49,917 bases of DNA, taken from the NCBI GenBank assembly GCA_018266355.1, contig JAFEAP010000029.1, positions 859,137-909,053 on the forward strand, given 5' to 3'. Source of the DNA: Bdellovibrionales bacterium (GTDB lineage Bacteria; Bdellovibrionota; UBA1018). How positions within the stretch are numbered: the first letter of the stretch is position 1; every line of letters begins with the position of its first letter. A model generated the notes under the pieces. That model had not been told where the DNA came from, ran no database searches, and saw nothing but the letters and a program-made list of their open reading frames with translations. Shown here piece after piece: positions 32,352 to 40,819 of the stretch. The translations under genes and the position numbers were made by a program.

Positions 32352-33025
32352 AGGCGAAGTGGTGGAATCCGTTCGTCGCGAACCTCTGGGCGTGGCTGAC
32401 GCTGCTGCTGCTCGGATGGATCGCCGCGAACGCGTCCGCATTCTATCGTTTCGCCTCCTTGATCGACCGTTACGGCGCGAAGGGGGCTTCCGCGACGCCT
32501 AAAGAAGTCGTGCGGGAGTTCGGGAAGACCGTCGCGATGAATCCCGAAACGGCGGTGCGCCTCGCGCACGCGGATCGACGGCCGGCGGGCGCCGTGGCCG
32601 TCGCCGAAAGCACGAAGCCCGTCGAGACTTACGGAACGACGCTCTCGCCCGGTCTACGAATCCAGGAGTACCTGAAGAACCCCGACGTCGACGCGAAGGC
32701 CGAGGAATTCCGCCGTTCGCTCGGGCCGGGCCTATCGCCTCCGGTCCTCGCGAGCCTCGTCGCGAACGCCGCGAACGACAACACGCTTCCGACCGACGTC
32801 GCCGCGTCCCAAGCCGCGATGGAGTTTTTCCGGGAGAATCCGGTCTCGTCGCTCGAAGAGTTGCGGGACGCGATGGCGCGACTCGCGCCGCTGCAGGGGC
32901 GCGCCCGCGAACGCCAGCTCATCCTCGAAATCGCGCGCTCGCTCCTCGTTCCGCCCGCGATGCAGACGGACACAAACCGTCGCACGCTCGACGACATCGA
33001 AGCGGCGATGAAACGCGGCGTCTAG
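32348..33025 (+). CDS. Single-pass membrane protein of unknown function
   Basis: A 225-residue protein starting with GTG (GTGA overlap with the previous stop). One membrane segment (FVANLWAWLTLLLLGWIAAN) lies at residues 8-27. It is followed by a long, mostly helical region rich in Ala, Arg and Glu, which should be periplasmic. Segments such as VLASLVANAANDNTLPTDVA and LEELRDAMARLAPLQGRARE look like packed helices. No family is recognised. Coupling to the HAMP protein suggests a shared complex. Confidence 0.68.
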   Translation: MKAKWWNPFVANLWAWLTLLLLGWIAANASAFYRFASLIDRYGAKGASATPKEVVREFGKTVAMNPETAVRLAHADRRPAGAVAVAESTKPVETYGTTLSPGLRIQEYLKNPDVDAKAEEFRRSLGPGLSPPVLASLVANAANDNTLPTDVAASQAAMEFFRENPVSSLEELRDAMARLAPLQGRARERQLILEIARSLLVPPAMQTDTNRRTLDDIEAAMKRGV

Positions 33026-33037
33026 GTCGCCCGCTCC

Positions 33038-34063
33038 TCAGATGAAGATGCCGAGGCTTTGGCAGTGCTTCACCCAGCGGTGGTCGGGATCGATCAAGCG
33101 GGGAGGCCCCTGGATGTCCGTGAGAGGAGCTTCCACGACGCGTCCTCCGCGGTAGGTGACCGCCGTGCCCCATTTCTTTTCCATCGCGAGCTGCGCGGCC
33201 TTGATGCCCATCGAGGCGGTGAGGAACCGGTCGGTCGTGGTCGGCTCGCGCGAGCGCTGGAGGTGGCCGAGGACGACGTGGCGCGCTTCCCATGCGGTGT
33301 TCTGTTCGATCCAGCGGGCGAGCCGCTCGCCCACGCCGCCGAAGCGGACGGTGTGGATCGCGCCCGCGGCTTCGGAGTAGACGGCATCTTCGCCGGCGCC
33401 CTTCGCGGCTTCGGAAACGACGATGACCATCCCGCGCAGTCCTTCGGTACGGCGGCGAGTGAGGAACTGCTTCAGACCTTCGCGATTGAACGGGCGTTCG
33501 GGCAAAAGGATCGCGTCGGCGTAACTCGCGAGCCCGCCGCCGAGGGCGATCCATCCCGCCGTGCGTCCCATCGTTTCGACGACCATCACGCGGCGGTGGG
33601 CGTCGGCGGTCTTCCGGAGCGCGTCGACCGCGTCGGCGACCACGGTGCAGGCGGTGTCGTATCCGAAGGTGATCTCGGTTCCGGGCACGTCGTTGTCGAT
33701 CGTCTTCGGTACGCCGACGATCGGCAGGTTCGGCGCGATCTTCTGCAGTCCGATGAAGGTCCCGTCGCCGCCCGCGGCGATGAGTCCGTCGAGGTTCAGC
33801 TTCGCGAACTGGGCTTGGAACTCCGGTCCGCGCCCCGCGACCTTCGTCTTCGACGAGGTGCCGAGGAAAGTTCCGGCGTCGCAGTGGATCCCGAGGATGT
33901 CGCTCCATTTAATTTCGCGCGTGCGTCCCGTGAAGACCCCGTCGAATCCGTCGAGGATCCCGAGGACCGTGTGGCCGTTTCCGATCAGCGTGCGAGACGC
34001 CGATTCGATGATTCCATTCAATCCCGGGGCGTCGCCGCCGCCGGTCATTAAGCCGATGCGCAT
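33038..34063 (-). CDS. pfkA: 6-phosphofructokinase
   Basis: A 341-residue glycolytic kinase (fructose 6-phosphate to fructose 1,6-bisphosphate). Motifs: MTGGGDAPGLNGII, AAGGDGTFIGLQKI, VPKTIDNDVPGTEITFGYDT, MGRTAGWIALGGGLASYADA and LGHLQR. The Gly in GGDG points to ATP rather than pyrophosphate as donor, whereas Lys in PKTIDND is the residue found in PPi-type and some actinobacterial ATP-type enzymes. Donor choice is therefore likely ATP but not certain. It lacks the allosteric extras of the E. coli enzyme. It ends 12 bases from the convergent gene. Confidence 0.92.
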   Translation of the reverse strand: MRIGLMTGGGDAPGLNGIIESASRTLIGNGHTVLGILDGFDGVFTGRTREIKWSDILGIHCDAGTFLGTSSKTKVAGRGPEFQAQFAKLNLDGLIAAGGDGTFIGLQKIAPNLPIVGVPKTIDNDVPGTEITFGYDTACTVVADAVDALRKTADAHRRVMVVETMGRTAGWIALGGGLASYADAILLPERPFNREGLKQFLTRRRTEGLRGMVIVVSEAAKGAGEDAVYSEAAGAIHTVRFGGVGERLARWIEQNTAWEARHVVLGHLQRSREPTTTDRFLTASMGIKAAQLAMEKKWGTAVTYRGGRVVEAPLTDIQGPPRLIDPDHRWVKHCQSLGIFI

Positions 34064-34092
34064 GGGTTAAGAGTAGGGAGGGAATGCCGGAA

Positions 34093-34120
34093 ACGGAAGC
34101 GGAAACAGATCCGCTTCCGT
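34093..34120 (-). terminator. Hairpin between ABC-F and pfkA genes
   Basis: ACGGAAGCGGA (34093-34103) and TCCGCTTCCGT (34110-34120) make a perfect 11-base-pair stem with loop AACAGA. On the minus strand it is followed only by TTCC, so it is a partial terminator or a processing site. Confidence 0.5.
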
Positions 34121-34139
34121 CTCGGTTGCTGCCCTTGAA

Positions 34140-35792
34140 TCAGCGCGCGACCTTCAGTCGCCCGTTCGTGGCCTTCGCCAGCGGGCTCGAATCGATATAG
34201 TACTCGAAGTCGCCCTCGTAAGCGCGCAGCTGGCCGTGATCGACTTCGAAAACCCGCGTCGCGACTTCGCGCAGGAAGTGACGATCGTGACTGACGAGCG
34301 CGACGGTGCCGTCGAATTTCTTGATCGCGTCGAGGAGAACCTCGCGCGATTTGATGTCGAGGTGGTTCGTCGGTTCGTCGAGGATGAGGAAGTTCACCGG
34401 CGTCGCGAGCAGTGTCGCGATCACCACGCGGGTCTTCTCGCCGCCGGAAAGAACGCCGATCTTCTTTTCGACGTCGTCGCCGGTAAAGAGGAACGCGCCG
34501 AGGAGGTTCCGCACGAAGCCGATGGTCGCTTCCGGGATCCGGTCGTAGATCTCCTGGAAGATCGTCTTGTTCGGATTCAAAACGTCGAGCGAGCTCTGGG
34601 AGAAATAGCCGATCTTCACGCTCGCGCCGATCGTGCACGTCCCGGTCGTCGGGTCGACCTGCCCGGCCATGATCTTCAGCAGGGTGGACTTCCCGGCGCC
34701 GTTCACGCCGACGACGGCGACTTTGTCGAGGCGCTGAATCCATCCCTCGAGACCGCTGAAAACGGATTTTTCCTTCCCGTCTTCCTTTTTGTAGATCTTT
34801 CCGAGGCCTTGGAAGCGGACCACGTCGTTCCCGCTGCGCGGCGGGGGGGCGAAGTCGAACGCCATCACGCGGTCTTCCGCGGGAATCTCGATGCGGTCGA
34901 TCTTCTCGAGTTTCTTCACGCGCGACTGGACCTGGGCGGCGTGGGAGGCGCGGGCGGCGAAGCGCGCGATGAACTCCTCTTCTTTCGCGAGCATGTCCTG
35001 CTGCTTTTGGTGGGCGGCGAGCAGCTGTTCCTTCCGGATCTCGCGTTCGCGGAGGTAGAAGTCGTAATTTCCAGAGTAGGTCGTGATCGTCTTGTTCGCG
35101 ACTTCCACGATGCGTTTCACGATCCGATTCATGAACTCGCGGTCGTGGGACGTCATGACGATCGCGCCCTTGAAGTTCTGGAACCATTCCTCGAGCCAAA
35201 GGATCGATTCGAGGTCGAGGTGGTTCGTCGGTTCGTCGACGAGGAGGACGTCGGGATTCAGCGCGAGGATCTTCGCGAGCGCGATCCGCATCTTCCATCC
35301 GCCGCTGAACGTGTCGACCATCCGGTTATAATCTTCCGGACCGATGCCTAAGCCGGTGAGGATCGCCTGGGCGCGCGATTCGAGGTCGTAGCCGCTGCGC
35401 GATTCGAACTCAGATTGGACCTCGCCGTAGCGCTCGACGACTTTCATCATCTCGTCTTCGTCGAGGGGCTCCTGGAGCTTCGCCTCGAGTTTCGCCATTT
35501 CCTTCGCGAGCTCGGAAACTTTTCCGGCGCCGGCCATGACTTCCTCGAGCGCCGTGCGCCCTTTCATCTCGGCGACGTCCTGCGAGAAGTAGCCGATGAC
35601 CGCGCGCTCGGCGATGTTCACTTCGCCGCTGTCGATGCCCTCCTCGCCGACGATGATCCGGAAGATCGTCGACTTCCCGGCGCCGTTAGGACCGACGAGG
35701 CCGATCTTGTCGCCATCGCGAACCTGGAAACTCGAGTCGGAATAGAGGACGCGCGTGCCGTACTGTTTCGAAATGCCGGTGAGGTGGATCAT
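34140..35792 (-). CDS. ABC-F family ATPase
   Basis: A 550-residue soluble protein with two ABC domains. First: Walker A GPNGAGKS (about 36), signature FSGGWKMRIALAKIL, Walker B VLLVDEPTNHLD. Second: GVNGAGKS (about 355), signature LSGGEKTRVVIA, Walker B FLILDEPTNHLD. The inter-domain linker is helical and charged (ASHAAQVQSRVKKLEKIDR), as expected for P-site tRNA interaction. Lack of membrane domains and the overall length fit translation-factor ABC-F proteins of the YbiT/Uup group, acting on stalled ribosomes. Subgroup assignment is not certain. Confidence 0.93.
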   Translation of the reverse strand: MIHLTGISKQYGTRVLYSDSSFQVRDGDKIGLVGPNGAGKSTIFRIIVGEEGIDSGEVNIAERAVIGYFSQDVAEMKGRTALEEVMAGAGKVSELAKEMAKLEAKLQEPLDEDEMMKVVERYGEVQSEFESRSGYDLESRAQAILTGLGIGPEDYNRMVDTFSGGWKMRIALAKILALNPDVLLVDEPTNHLDLESILWLEEWFQNFKGAIVMTSHDREFMNRIVKRIVEVANKTITTYSGNYDFYLREREIRKEQLLAAHQKQQDMLAKEEEFIARFAARASHAAQVQSRVKKLEKIDRIEIPAEDRVMAFDFAPPPRSGNDVVRFQGLGKIYKKEDGKEKSVFSGLEGWIQRLDKVAVVGVNGAGKSTLLKIMAGQVDPTTGTCTIGASVKIGYFSQSSLDVLNPNKTIFQEIYDRIPEATIGFVRNLLGAFLFTGDDVEKKIGVLSGGEKTRVVIATLLATPVNFLILDEPTNHLDIKSREVLLDAIKKFDGTVALVSHDRHFLREVATRVFEVDHGQLRAYEGDFEYYIDSSPLAKATNGRLKVAR

Positions 35793-35916
35793 GGGGAGAC
35801 CGGACTTTAACAGACCGCGTACCGGAGCGGAACGGGTTTCCTAAACCGTTCGAATTTCGGGGGTTTAGCGGGCGCGGGCTTGCCTCCCCCCACGAGCCGG
35901 TGTTCCATATACCTCT

Positions 35917-36492
35917 ATGAAAGCCGCGAAATCCGATCCCGTCCGTCTGAAGATCCGTAAGCTCGAAAACGCGATGATGAAGCAGAAAGCCGAGCTCGCG
36001 AGGCTCCGCCGGAAAGCGAAGCTCGAACCGGTGGCCGATTTCGCCCTGCAGACGACCGAAGGAAAGGTCGTGAAGCTTTCGTCGCTCTTCGGGAAGAAGA
36101 ACGAGCTGATTCTGGTGCACAATATGGGTTCGTCGTGTCCGTACTGCACGCTCTGGGCGGACGGCTTCAACGGACTTCTCCCGCACCTCCAAGACCGCGC
36201 GGCTTTCGTGATCGAATCCCCGGAGGCTCCGAAGTCCGTCGCCGCGTTCCGGAAGAAGCGCGGATGGAAATTCCCGATGGTCTCGAGCAAGGGCAGCCCG
36301 TTCCGGAAGGGCATGGGCTACCAAGACGCGAGCGGTGACGTCGCTCCGGGCGTCTCGACGTTCGTGAAGAAGGGCGGGAAGCTCTATCGGGTTTCGGACA
36401 CGGGATTCGGCCCCGGCGATAATTTCTGCCCGGCGTGGGACTTCTTCGATCTCCTCCCGAAAAAGGACTGGGAAGCGAAGTTCCGTTACTGA
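35917..36492 (+). CDS. DUF899-family thioredoxin-like protein
   Basis: A 191-residue cytoplasmic protein. A basic helical N-terminal segment (about 1-40) leads into a thioredoxin-like domain with the DUF899 motif MGSSCPYCTLWADGFNGLL (cysteines about 71 and 74) and the late FGPGDNFCPAWDFFDLLP. The CPYC pair would allow thiol-disulfide chemistry, but the family's reaction is not known. No Shine-Dalgarno precedes the ATG. CATATACC lies immediately upstream, but no matching -35 is present. It is divergent from the ABC-F gene. Confidence 0.88.
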   Translation: MKAAKSDPVRLKIRKLENAMMKQKAELARLRRKAKLEPVADFALQTTEGKVVKLSSLFGKKNELILVHNMGSSCPYCTLWADGFNGLLPHLQDRAAFVIESPEAPKSVAAFRKKRGWKFPMVSSKGSPFRKGMGYQDASGDVAPGVSTFVKKGGKLYRVSDTGFGPGDNFCPAWDFFDLLPKKDWEAKFRY

Positions 36493-36516
36493 GTGCCGAA
36501 AAGTCGCGAGGAAGAG

Positions 36517-36555
36517 GCGTTCCTCGGGGAGAATTCCGTCTCCGTCGGAGAACGC
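36517..36555. terminator. Hairpin between convergent genes
   Basis: GCGTT-C-CTC...GGAGA pairs with TCTCC...GAG-AACGC (imperfect stem of about 13 pairs), followed by GGTTTG on the plus side. It lies between the stops of the DUF899 and amidase genes. Confidence 0.4.
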
Positions 36556-36568
36556 GGTTTGAGCGAAA

Positions 36569-37972
36569 TCAGTCGGCTTGGAACGACTGGAAGTAGGTGA
36601 GAAGCCCCTGCCGAATCCCCGTCGAAATCGCTTCCAGACGGGAGGGGTAGCGGAAGGCATGGCCGTGGTAGATCGAAGATCGATCGAGAGTCGTAAGTCG
36701 GGGGAACTCGCGGACATGGTCGTAATGGAACGACTCGAAAAATCCGCAAAGGCTACCCGTCATCCGTTTCGTTTCGTAGATGTTCCGCGCGTACACGCCG
36801 TCGGAGACCTTCACCGCCGTTTGGACGGCGTTCGGATCCTTCAGCGCCGGCAGCCCGAGGTTCTTCGCGACCTGGTTCACGAGGAGGGAATCCATCCGCG
36901 CGGATTGTTTCCATCGGCGCACGTCGAGGAGGTGTTTCAATCCGTCGGTGCGCTGGTTGATCGCGCCCGTTTCGTTCTTCCGGATCCCGCCCGGGACGTA
37001 GACCGAAACGTCGTCGCGGCTCGACTGGAGCGCGTCGGTTTTTTGGGAATCGAAGTGGAGGTCGATGAAAACATCCGGCTTGAAGGCGTCGACGATCTTC
37101 GCCCGGGCGTTCATGTCCTCTTGAAGGAAAAGGTATACCTTGCCCGAGAAGCCCTTCATTTTGACGACTTCGGGCGCGGAAGGGAGCCTCCGGACGAGTT
37201 CGGCGTCGCTCAGCGCGAGGTACTTCGGCATCCAGTCGTCGAGGCTCTTGTAGTAGTAGTTCGCGAGCTGGGCGGAGGGATTGAAATCGTCCCAGGTGTA
37301 GGTCGTCACCGGGTCGGTCGTCGTGCGGGTGAGCAGTACCGTCGCGCCGAGCGCTTCGAGTTCGTTCGCGAGCAGCTTCGCCGTCCAGAGGGTGAGCTCG
37401 CCTTCGGCGACGGTCTTCCCTCCGAACTTCACGAACTTCCCGTCCTTATCGTTCCAGAACGGCGACCCCATATGGCCCGGATCGATCACCACTCGCAGTC
37501 CGGCGAGTGGGTGCGGGCGGTTCGCGCGGACTTGGTCGGCGACGCGGCCTAGATTCCGGATGAGGTCGGGAGAGTCCTCGTTCGACCGCGCGCCGGTGGC
37601 GACGGAGTAGTCGGGGGCGTCTTGGCCTTTGCTGTCGACGGCGAAGTTCGGATACAGCGTGATGCGCGAAGCGGTGACGTCGAGGTACCGACGGAGGCCG
37701 CCGTCCGGGTCGATGTACTTCGCGAGTCCGAGGACGTCGGAAGTGCTCACTCGGCCGGCGTCAGGGAAATCGGCGAAGTCGGTGATTTTCTCCGCGGGAA
37801 TGCCGAGAGTCTTTAGCGCGAGGGCGAACTTGCGGAGTCGTTCGCTCCCGCGCGGAGCGTTCTCGACGATCGCGTCGCTCGGAGGATTCGGTTCCGCCAG
37901 CGGACTGGCGCGGGCCAGCGTCGGCGCGAACGCGAGCATGAAAAAGGCGAAGGAGAGAAGTCGTTCTCCCAT
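36569..37972 (-). CDS. N-acetylmuramoyl-L-alanine amidase (Amidase_3)
   Basis: A 467-residue exported enzyme with a signal peptide (about 1-22). After an N-terminal region of about 150 residues of unknown fold, the Amidase_3 domain starts at LAGLRVVIDPGHMGSPFW (first zinc His). It continues with the zinc Glu in VAEGELTLWTAKLLANELEA, LLTRTTTDPVTTYTWDDF, and DVFIDLHFDSQ (zinc His). It cleaves the amide between MurNAc and the stem peptide in the periplasm, so it acts in cell separation or wall remodelling. The long insert before the third ligand is unusual. It is monocistronic. Confidence 0.9.
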   Translation of the reverse strand: MGERLLSFAFFMLAFAPTLARASPLAEPNPPSDAIVENAPRGSERLRKFALALKTLGIPAEKITDFADFPDAGRVSTSDVLGLAKYIDPDGGLRRYLDVTASRITLYPNFAVDSKGQDAPDYSVATGARSNEDSPDLIRNLGRVADQVRANRPHPLAGLRVVIDPGHMGSPFWNDKDGKFVKFGGKTVAEGELTLWTAKLLANELEALGATVLLTRTTTDPVTTYTWDDFNPSAQLANYYYKSLDDWMPKYLALSDAELVRRLPSAPEVVKMKGFSGKVYLFLQEDMNARAKIVDAFKPDVFIDLHFDSQKTDALQSSRDDVSVYVPGGIRKNETGAINQRTDGLKHLLDVRRWKQSARMDSLLVNQVAKNLGLPALKDPNAVQTAVKVSDGVYARNIYETKRMTGSLCGFFESFHYDHVREFPRLTTLDRSSIYHGHAFRYPSRLEAISTGIRQGLLTYFQSFQAD

Positions 37973-38055
37973 ACCGCGGGGACCCCCATCCCCGGTGGTT
38001 CAAATCCGCACCCAGGTTATGCTAGCCGCTTCGGGAAAGTAAAGACGAGGGGGCC

Positions 38056-38335
38056 GATTCCCGGCTAACCTGAGAGACCCATCTCTCGTCGTGCTCGAGA
38101 AGGGCGAACTTCCCGTTCGTTCCTACGAAGAAGGGGGCGCGGCGATCGCCGGGCCGATACCGGCATCACGGACAGCGGCGGGGGCATTACCGTCTACGAT
38201 AGGATCAAACGGAAGCGGCTTCTCGTCGGGATCCCGTCATGGGGAGCTTACGGGTTCGGGGCGTACGTTCGCGCCGCCCATTTCAAAGAATGGATCGATA
38301 AGCCCATCGCGAAATACGCCAAGCGGTGCCCGTAA
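38056..38335 (+). pseudogene. Broken trypsin-like serine protease (C-terminal remnant)
   Basis: Two frames together spell the end of a chymotrypsin-fold protease. The first reads NLRDPSLVVLEKGELPVRSY and EEGGAAIAGP (frame containing 38091). It is joined by a frameshift at about 38148-38156 to DTGITDSGGGITVYD (active-site Ser codon 38174-38176), then VGIPSWGAYGFGAYV and AAHFKEWID, with stop TAA at 38333-38335. The His and Asp parts of the triad are missing, and an in-frame stop lies just upstream near 38040. This is a decayed fragment, not a functional gene. Confidence 0.72.
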
Positions 38336-38343
38336 TCGAATAC

Positions 38344-38366
38344 CTGACTTTATAAGTCAGATATTT
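38344..38366 (+). terminator. Rho-independent-like terminator after protease remnant
   Basis: CTGACTT, loop TAT, AAGTCAG (7 perfect pairs) followed by ATATTTTC. A second A/T-rich hairpin (GCACTTTTTCGA with TCGGAAAATGTGC, 38382-38410) follows directly. Confidence 0.5.
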
Positions 38367-38471
38367 TCGCGCCGTTTTTCTGCACTTTTTCGAAAAATCG
38401 GAAAATGTGCTTTACAAAAATAACGCGTCGCATTACTTACGGCGGCAGTTGTTCACTCCCACTTTCGAGAT

Positions 38472-38500
38472 CCGACCGCTTCGGAAACCGAAGGTATAAC
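38472..38500 (+). promoter_or_regulatory. Candidate promoter with internal inverted repeat
   Basis: -10 TATAAC (38495-38500), weak -35 CCGACC (38472-38477), spacing 17. The spacer contains CTTCGG-AAA-CCGAAG (38479-38493), a 6-base-pair inverted repeat that could be a repressor site. Confidence 0.4.
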
Positions 38501-38557
38501 CTCGATTCGTGCGGTCGCTCGCGTCCGCGCGGTCTTCTTTTTCCGAAGGATATTCCC

Positions 38558-38929
38558 ATGAAAAAGCTCCTCCTCGCGCTCGTTCTCGCTTTTGCTTCCA
38601 TCTCCGCGTTCGCCGGCGACGTCTACCCGACCGTCGACGGTTACCAAGTTTATCTTCCGTCCTGCGGCGGCACGATCCAAATCAACAACGGCGGCGCGAA
38701 CCAACAGCTGAACGCCGTTCTCCGCAACGTTCAAAACTGCTCGAACGTCACGCTCCAAGACGGCCGTCACTACGAGATGAACCAACCGCAAGGCAGCCGC
38801 GGCGGCAGCTACACCGTTCTCACCGCTTCGCAACTCTCGCCGGGCACTTACTCGACGATCGTCACGATCTCGTCCGACTCCGGTAAGCACTACGACCGCG
38901 CGATCGTGTACTTCACGGTCACCCGCTAA
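38558..38929 (+). CDS. Small secreted beta-rich protein
   Basis: A 123-residue protein with a Sec signal (MKKLLLALVLAFASISAFA, cut before GDV). The mature ~100 residues have two cysteines (SCGG and QNCSN), many Asn, Gln, Gly and Ser, and strand-like stretches (VDGYQVYLPS, SYTVLTASQLSPGTYSTIVT, RAIVYFTVTR), suggesting one Ig-like or beta-sandwich domain closed by a disulfide. GAAGGA lies 8 bases upstream of the ATG, and a strong terminator follows. I do not recognise the family. Its own promoter and terminator make it a monocistronic unit. Confidence 0.8.
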   Translation: MKKLLLALVLAFASISAFAGDVYPTVDGYQVYLPSCGGTIQINNGGANQQLNAVLRNVQNCSNVTLQDGRHYEMNQPQGSRGGSYTVLTASQLSPGTYSTIVTISSDSGKHYDRAIVYFTVTR

Positions 38930-38950
38930 TCGTACCGAGTTTCGCACTCA

Positions 38951-38997
38951 CGACGGGCTCCGTTCGGCTCAAGCCGGGCGGGGCCCGTCGCCTTTTT
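38951..38997 (+). terminator. Rho-independent terminator
   Basis: CGACGGGCTCCG (38951-38962) pairs with CGGGGCCCGTCG (38979-38990), 12 pairs with one G-U, with an inner CGGC-TCAA-GCCG hairpin, followed by CCTTTTT. Confidence 0.88.
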
Positions 38998-39007
38998 CGG
39001 ATTTGTA

Positions 39008-40687
39008 CTAAGGCTTCGACCAGAGCATGAGCCAGTCGACGATCGAGTTCAACGTGTGCCCGAGTTGGGTCGAGGCCGTGCTGAGGTCCGTGAGGAACGC
39101 CGGCAGCAGCGGGACCGGATGGCTCGGCGGGCTCGTGTCGGCGACCGAGGATCCGCCGCTTAGGTACTCGAAACGTTTCGGACCGTAGTTGTAATAGGGG
39201 ACGCCGTAGACGTATTCGGCCGTGTTGTGCGTGTTTACCGTCGCGGGGTAGACGTCGCCGGCGAATTCGCTGACCCGGGCGTCACCGTGGGTCGCGCAAG
39301 CCGAGTAAGTCGAGATGACGTCGACGGCGTAGGTTCCCGAGGCGCCGAGAGCCGATCGGCTGAAGTAAGGATCGTTCGAGTTGATGAACGCCCACATCGG
39401 GAGATTGTTCGCACCCATCTTCGTGCAGAGCTGGCCGCCCGAGATCGCGCGGTAGGTGAGGGCACCCGAAACCGGCGCGACCGCGGCGACCTTCGCCGGG
39501 TAGTCGTAAGCGACGTGATACGTGCCCGCTCCGCCCCAGCTCATGCCGGTGACGTAGAAGCGTTTCGGATTGATCCGATAGGCGGCCTCGGTTTTGTCGA
39601 TGACTTCGGCGTAGTACTGGGACTCGTCGCCGTTCGTGCAGCTCCAGATCGATTGGTTGCACTGGGGTTCGACGAGTACGGTCGGAAGGCTGCCGCCGAT
39701 GCGGATCATCGTGTAGAAGGGAGTCTTCAGCATGTTCGCCGCGCCGGTGGTGAAGTTCGATTCCGCATTCGTCGCGTCGGTGAAGGTTTCGCCGCCGCCG
39801 TGGATGTACATCATCGCCGGATAGTTCGTCGACGGATTGTCGTAATAGCCGTCGGGAAAATAGACGTTGTACCGGATCGTCGCGCCGCCCTTTCCGGAGA
39901 TCGTCGTCGCGTATTGCTGCATCGAAATCTTCTTCGGGATGACGCCGGTGTATTTTTTCACGTTCGCGCTCGTGTCGAGTCCGACGGCGTCCTCGCCGAC
40001 GGAGTAGATCGTGTAGAGGACTTTGTCCGGAAGGGTGGCGGTGAGCGCCGAGTAATCGGTCCCGCCCGCGACGACGGAGAGCGTCCCTTGCGCGACTTTC
40101 GCTCCGCTCGACGCGCTCGTCGCGGCGGCCTTCACGTCGGCGGCGGTGAGCGTGCCTTGGTCGGCGTTGTAAACGGCGTAGTAGACGGTGCCCGGATTGT
40201 TCTGGCGCGCGGTGAGTTGGATCGTGTCCCAGGTATTCGCGAGCGAGTAGGTGACGGAGAGCGGGGCGAGATAACTCACGGCGGAGGTGTCGACCCGGCT
40301 CGAGACCTGCCCGCTCGAATTCTTCAGCCAGACCGAGAGCGTTTTCACGCCGACCGCCGAGGTGACGACGTAGGATGACGGCAGCGTTCCCGCGACGAAG
40401 GAACAGTGAGAAACGGAAGTGTCGTTCTCGAGGATGCAATACGAGGCGTAGGCGCCGGTGACGGCGCCGTAGGTGAGTCCGTACGTCAGGCTGTTCGTCG
40501 GCGAGGCGTTCGTCACCGTCGCGGAAAAAAGTGAAGGCGCTCCGACCGTGTCGAGCGAGGCGTCGCCCGTGATCGATCCTTTGAGAGGAGCGACGACGAA
40601 GAGACAAGCGCTGAGCGACGGCAAGGCCGCCAATGCGGCCGCCCACGCGAAAAAGTTTCGGCGAGTCGGAAGCGGGATGCTTTGCAT
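39008..40687 (-). CDS. Tat-exported lipoprotein esterase/alpha-beta hydrolase
   Basis: A 559-residue protein. The N-terminus has the twin-arginine motif TRRNFFAWAA followed by the lipobox SLSAC (Cys about 28), predicting a Tat-exported lipoprotein. Residues 40-260 are beta-rich Ig/fibronectin-like repeats (VKTLSVWLKNSSGQVSSRV, VFYAVYNADQGT-type strands). The C-terminal ~280 residues are an alpha/beta hydrolase: YPAMMYIHGGGETF (oxyanion hole), RFYVTGMSWGGAGTYHVAYD (nucleophile Ser about 385) and a late His in THNTAEYVYG. It resembles PHB-depolymerase/feruloyl-esterase-type enzymes. The substrate is unknown. It ends beside the 38951 terminator. Confidence 0.85.
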   Translation of the reverse strand: MQSIPLPTRRNFFAWAAALAALPSLSACLFVVAPLKGSITGDASLDTVGAPSLFSATVTNASPTNSLTYGLTYGAVTGAYASYCILENDTSVSHCSFVAGTLPSSYVVTSAVGVKTLSVWLKNSSGQVSSRVDTSAVSYLAPLSVTYSLANTWDTIQLTARQNNPGTVYYAVYNADQGTLTAADVKAAATSASSGAKVAQGTLSVVAGGTDYSALTATLPDKVLYTIYSVGEDAVGLDTSANVKKYTGVIPKKISMQQYATTISGKGGATIRYNVYFPDGYYDNPSTNYPAMMYIHGGGETFTDATNAESNFTTGAANMLKTPFYTMIRIGGSLPTVLVEPQCNQSIWSCTNGDESQYYAEVIDKTEAAYRINPKRFYVTGMSWGGAGTYHVAYDYPAKVAAVAPVSGALTYRAISGGQLCTKMGANNLPMWAFINSNDPYFSRSALGASGTYAVDVISTYSACATHGDARVSEFAGDVYPATVNTHNTAEYVYGVPYYNYGPKRFEYLSGGSSVADTSPPSHPVPLLPAFLTDLSTASTQLGHTLNSIVDWLMLWSKP

Positions 40688-40819
40688 AAGGACCCTAAAG
40701 CACTGACGTACTACGAGTTTCGAGCCTTATTTAGATTTTACCGGAGGCGAAAATGCGCGCCAATGTGTCGGTCTTGACCCCGACGACAAACTCCTTACGC
40801 GTGGTAATGGACTTCGCGG

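Noticed and set aside
33059..34051. 330-residue plus-strand open frame
   Set aside because: Antisense to pfkA, which has every family motif.
35880..35913. Leaderless promoter for the DUF899 gene
   Set aside because: CATATACC resembles a -10 but no -35 lies at an allowed distance (TTGCCT is 20-22 bases away).
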